A DNA stretch of 61,179 nucleotides, taken from assembly GCF_001039355.2 (NCBI RefSeq), contig NW_019776091.1:299066-360244 (forward strand). Reading direction: 5' to 3'. Of the stretch, positions 37,824-43,800 are shown piece by piece. The notes below the pieces were generated by a model. The model saw only the letters and a program-made list of their open reading frames with translations, made no database searches and had not been told where the DNA came from. The position numbers were made by a program, and so were the translations under genes. Source of the stretch: Lingula anatina. Lineage: Eukaryota; Brachiopoda; Lingulata; Lingulida; Lingulidae. How positions within the stretch are numbered: the stretch's first letter is position 1; each line of letters opens with the position of its first letter.

Positions 37824-40800
37824 CACGAATCGCAAACCCATTCATTTTCCCATGGCAATCTAGCAGCTCATTAAAATGCACGCATGCGCAGTGGGCTAGT
37901 CGTGGCGTCATGCAGTGCAATTCTGGGGATGCTGGGTCTGCTTCTTTTGGAGTATTTCACATTTTATTTTCACCACTGGATATTGCTAAGTTGTGCTTTC
38001 TAATATAGCGCAACTCCTTGACTGTATCACAAACACAAAAACAGACACCACCTCCAGTATTGCAGTTGTCAAGCTCTACAAAATGCAAAAAACAAGAGGT
38101 CTCTAGTATTTACGGTTCCAGAAATGTAGAGAGCTTTCAGTTTTGGCATCAAACGGCTGCCTCTTCCGTGAAAATGCATCGATTGACCCCAAACTCCTAA
38201 TTATGAAAGGAGTCCATAATTGTAAACCCCACTGTAATATAATAATAATAATAATAATAATATATTTATTAATATGAAAGCTTAGGTCTGTGTAGTTTCT
38301 AAAAATTGGCACAATCAAATATATTTTTCAATAAATTCCCATTTTTAGAACATTGATATAAAGGTCAAAGGTCAAATCCAAGGGCACATTTGGAATCGTC
38401 ACATATGACTTTCGGGTAGACTTCTATAGTAATTTTTCCCATAATTCCTTTGATTTGGTAGGTTTTTGGCATTGAATTTTCAAAAAATTTTACAAGGGTG
38501 CATTTCAACTAGCGTCACGCCAAGGCCAATGCAATAAAAGAGACAAAAAGAACAGGGGGTTCAAGTTGAGATTATATGTGACCAAAATCCAAGAGGGGTC
38601 CTTGCGGTCTAGGGGAAGAAGCAGTAACGGTGACTTGTGTCCAACACCAGAATGTGGAGCCGGAGGAGCCGCAGGAGCCGGCAGAGCCGTTCGAGACGGG
38701 TCGGGACTAAAACCTTGAGTACCGCCAGCGTACACGCTGGTGGTACTAATTAGTCGATTTTTAAATTTCGGTTATAGAAATATAGATGATACCTCTATCA
38801 CGTGCCAAAGTTTGTATATCCAGCAATTTGTCTTTGACCTTGGGAGGTATGACCTTGTAGGTGCTGCTATCTATGACAAGTGCTACGCAGTGAATGACGT
38901 CAGCCAAACCAGGGTCCTTCACAAAACCAGGAGATTTACGTGTGATACGCGCAGCAGGGTTAAACTGGAGATAAATTTAATTAAAATGTTTCTTTTATGT
39001 AAACTTATTGCACTTCATTAAATTACTATATTTGACTAAAACTGTAAGAGGCTTTTAGTTAAACAAAGATACAAAGAAATTACGAACCATTAATGCTTAG
39101 TGAAAAAAAAGGTAAAACCATTAAGTTTAACTCAAATCAAATAGTGTCCTTCAGCACAATGAACATTTCTTATCTGACTGACAAATACTTGGAAATAAAT
39201 GAGTGCTGAATCATTTTTATCAGCCTAACGTCACAAATCCAATAATCAGTTTTAGGCTGTGGGATAATTGGGTCTTAGAGACTGGTGCAACGTAATAGAA
39301 AGTCAACCATGATTGAGAGTCCCCTTTTCATTAATTTGTACAGGTGAGCCTCACCCTAGATTTTGACCCACTTAGGTCAGGCTAACCCTAACCATTATAC
39401 ATAAATGGAGGTCGGACTTTTTGTTACACATAGACTTTGTTTCATTTAACCGGCCTCTACCATCAGAAAGCGTCTGTCTCCCCTGTGAGCCTGGAAATGA
39501 CAGCCACAATCATTGTCAAGTGAAGCCCGGATTGACCTCTTAGACTCCGAGACCTAATTAATACATCACTGACCTGGAAATGGTCCGGCACGTGACCATC
39601 CAGCACATAGGTAATGTCTCCCACATCTAGTCCCTGGTCCTCTTCCAGACCCATGGTGTCACACAGACGGAACGCAGGCGTCTTGTGGCCTGCTTGGACC
39701 TCATACACACGATACTATAAAAAGAAGAAGAAGAACAACAACAACAACAACATCAACAAGAAAACAAGGCAGCAAAGCTGTCAAATGTACAGACAAATAG
39801 CAGGAAATAATAATGCACAAAATAAGAGACTCAATTCTGATGCAATAATACATTATGCTTACTAGTAACTGCAAAGTCAACATCAAAATTTAATTATGCA
39901 CACATGTAATACTGATGAAAGTAAAAGCATAAGGCTTCAGGCCAATGAGAGTTCAAGTTCACACTTTGAAATGGATGAGAAAAATGAAAATTTCATTAAA
40001 AAATGCATAAACTCAATAAAAATGATAATCCAATAGAGCTAGTTTTCTTATTTGAGCTGTATGTCAATCCTAAGAATCATATGGCAAGTTAAAAAAGTAA
40101 CATAGTTTTCTTTTCATAACATTTGTGGTGACAGAGAATGAAGTAGTTTTTTTGACAATTTTGATGCAATAATTAATTATGCTTAACAGCATAATGACCG
40201 TCAATTTTTAATAATAAAATAAAAGTATCATTGATGTTCAGAAAATGTGACTAGCACAGGTCTTCAAGCCCATAGAAGGTCATCGTCACACCTTGAAAAT
40301 GTCTGTATGTGAACATGTTAATGCTAACAAAAATATATATATATATAATTTGCAGAAAAGTTAACCAACAAGACAGGTTTGCCAATTGATGCTGTATTTT
40401 AGTCCTATGTTACTTTTCTGTAAGTTTAAGAATAGTAAGTGACATAGTTTCCTTTTAATGGTCACTGTGGAGGCAGTGCCAAAAATAGGGTTTTCTTCAT
40501 TTTGATGCAGTATTACATAATGCTCAACAGCATAATGACCAACAATTTTAATAATAAAATAAAAGTATCATGGATATTCAGAACGTGAACAGCAAAGATC
40601 TTCAAGGCCAAGGGAGTCCAGAGTAACACCTTGAAAAGGCCTAAATGTAAACAAGAGGTAGCTTTACTGAAATGAGTTTCATTCCATTTTCAACCCTTTT
40701 TTACATCAAACAAAACAATCTACTGTCATTTTTATATGATCAACTAAGAAAATTGATGAAATAGGAAATATATCAACAGAAATATTTTAAACGTCCTATT

Positions 40801-43800
40801 TGCTCCATTCTGAATTTCTGAACATAGTGAATGATTGGATCTGACAAAGTGTAATGAAGTGAGTTTATTTCCATTTTTGACACTTTATTGCACATGATAA
40901 CAGGTACCATCATTTTTATATAATCAACTAATAATATTGTTAAGATGCGGAAAATGTCAGAAGGACACTTTTACATATCTAATTAGTTCAATAATGAGAC
41001 TGTTATTATGCATAATAATTAAATCTGAGGAAAAACCATTTATATACAAAAAAGGCATAACTCCATCCAAACTTAACCGATCAAGCTTGTGCCCTTTCAC
41101 TTAACATTGCTGTGTGCATTACTGGGGTCCTCACTCAAGCAGCCATGATGACGAGTCGCTTCACCGTTGATAGGCACCCCTTGAACTCTGAGGAAATGTT
41201 TCACTTTGTAGACAGACAGTCAGGGGAATGCTGGCAGGTTGTAACTTCTTTACTCTTTCTTTCCAACAACCAACCGTGCAACATTGATTCCTTTTAGGTC
41301 TCATACTAAGGTCCTGCCTGTCTCTTACTTTCAAATTTCTGCCATATTCAGAAAAGGCTAGCAGGTCACGTGGACTGCTTCTCACTTATGCAAATCATAT
41401 ATTGTGCTAGTTTTGTTTCAAGTACTGCCAGTGCACTTATTGAACTTACAAAGCTTATTTTCGATCTTTGATCTGTATTTTAGTAAGACTGATCATTCCT
41501 CCCTAACGAAAAAGTCTTATAGGATCTTATAGGATCTTATATGACTTTTTTGTAAGGGCTGTAGGGTCCAAGACAATAGGCCTGTCGGTCTTCCTTATCA
41601 GTGTTGCATATGTGTCATAAAAAGCAAAAAAAAAGAGCATAACTTTTGAAAAAATGGCCCAATTATGCTGCTTTTCTAATTCAACCTGCATTTTATGGTA
41701 ATTCATCAGTTCTGTAAGTTTCAAGCCAAAGGGTAAAATGGCTTTTAAGCTGAAAAATATACTGTACCTCTGAGACTCATATATGTATTTGCTGTACAAA
41801 GATCGCTATAAATAACAATCATAGCATACTAGGACCCTCTCATAATTAAACTTCAATCTACATGATGTATGCTGTATAAGATTTGTGAAAAATTACATAG
41901 TAAATGTCCTGTATTGATTGTGTCTAAAATAAATTTAATTAAAGAAAAAAAAACATGGGATTTCCAAAACTTTATTTTATTCCCAGGTACATCAGATATC
42001 CAGACTAGATTTTCTTTTACACTTAAGTCTTGCACTGTTAGTAGTCTTCTAGAAATCTTTCCAGATTTCTTGCCATTTCTTTGTCCGATAACTCATCATC
42101 TGACCTATAATCACTATCTACATCAGAATCATCTAGTTTCTCCTGAAATAGTATTGTGATTTCGTGTCTGTGAACAATCCAATATTAAAGCAAAATTTGA
42201 ATCACAAACAAATCAAAGAGTATTTATGTTACTTTTCATAATATAATTACATTTGTTTATTTTCAAATAACGAAAGTCTATACTTAAGACAACTAGCTGT
42301 CACATCACACACAGCTCACCTTCATACTTTCCAATGAAAGATGGATTCTTAAAAATTTAATGAACACATTAAAAACATTAATTACCTCTCTTGCTGAAAC
42401 AGGATCAGGTAAGACTTGTTCAAGTTGATGAAATATGGGCTGGGCAGCCTCTTCCGTCTCAGTATCCTTATAGAAAAAATAAAGTCTTATGAATAATGTA
42501 TTTTAAAAACCACACACTTCGGGCCAATGAGTTTCAGGAGAGGAAAGATCCATCAGAGTTTCATAAAAAGACGAAATACGTTTCCCCACTTGTAGAGTCT
42601 GGTGTTCCTTGTGATCAAGTTAAATAAAAATTACATAGCTTAATTAGATCATGAGCATACCATGCAAATTAATAAGATTGAGGCCAAGTAACTAAATTTG
42701 TTTCCAACTTGATCTAAAGCAAGTTAGTAATCCAAATAAGTTAAGCATGGGATTAATCAATTTGTTCTAAAATCATATTAACAGAAATACTGAATATTGT
42801 AATCAAGTAATTTAAATCAAATGACAGATATATATTCATTAAGGAAAATGTGAAATATAACTTACTTATTCCTGTGAACATCTTTGTAATGGTGCCATCT
42901 GCAGCTGTTCTAAGGTAGAGATACTGTACTCAAAATTCATCACCCATAAAAACCGGTGTGCCATCACATGTAATACCCACAAACTGTGCACTGTGAAATA
43001 TGTCTCCGGTAGTTTGGTACTCTACACCTACTATATTGGAGACACACTCCCTTTTTTATCATTGAGGTAGCTGGTACCGACGTCTAAACCTTTAGCTTTA
43101 TCAAGATCACATAAAATGGTGAAAGTCTTGAAAGGCAAGTGGTGCTTTGCAATGCAATGGGCATTTCTAAACAAAATATTCAAACGACTGCGCTCATTTT
43201 CCCTCGATCAACATTCCCACGGTCCTTCCAGCTTCAGTGTGTACCAGCTACTACCTCCCTCTTCTTCTTTTGTCTAATTTTTCAGCCTTGATGTGTGTTT
43301 TGGATTTTTCAAGCACTTTAATTATGTCCAGTTTCAAATGTGATTGTCCCGTAACAAAAGAATTTTGCTCTGAACTCTGTGTTTGTTGGCATACGGTGCA
43401 AAACATTTTGCTTTCACCATCTTCATCGCTGCAAACTAGCCAGTCTCGACTTTCCTTCCACGCTTCCTGAAAACTCCTAACGCGTTTTGCTTCATATGTG
43501 CTGTGTTTGCCTGAAGACTTTCTCTTTGGAGCAATTTTACCGGGTTTACATCTCTCCTTCCACTTCAAGAAGGGCATTTTAACAAAACACGTGGTGCAAC
43601 TGAGAAAAATGTGCGTATATTTGCCATCGATAGATGATAATAAAATGTTTAATGCCCAATATCGTTTATTGTTGCAATATGGTACCACACATGCATTTGT
43701 GACATGGTGCTTTTAATATCCTTTTATCAAAGTTGACATCAACACTACTGTGAACTATATATATATATACTATTGTCTGCTCGAATCTGGGGATGTTAAT

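Noticed and set aside
38500-38740. Pro/Ala-rich minus-strand ORF at 38735-38505
   Set aside because: It comes from a short GGAGCC-rich stretch and has no splice or domain support.
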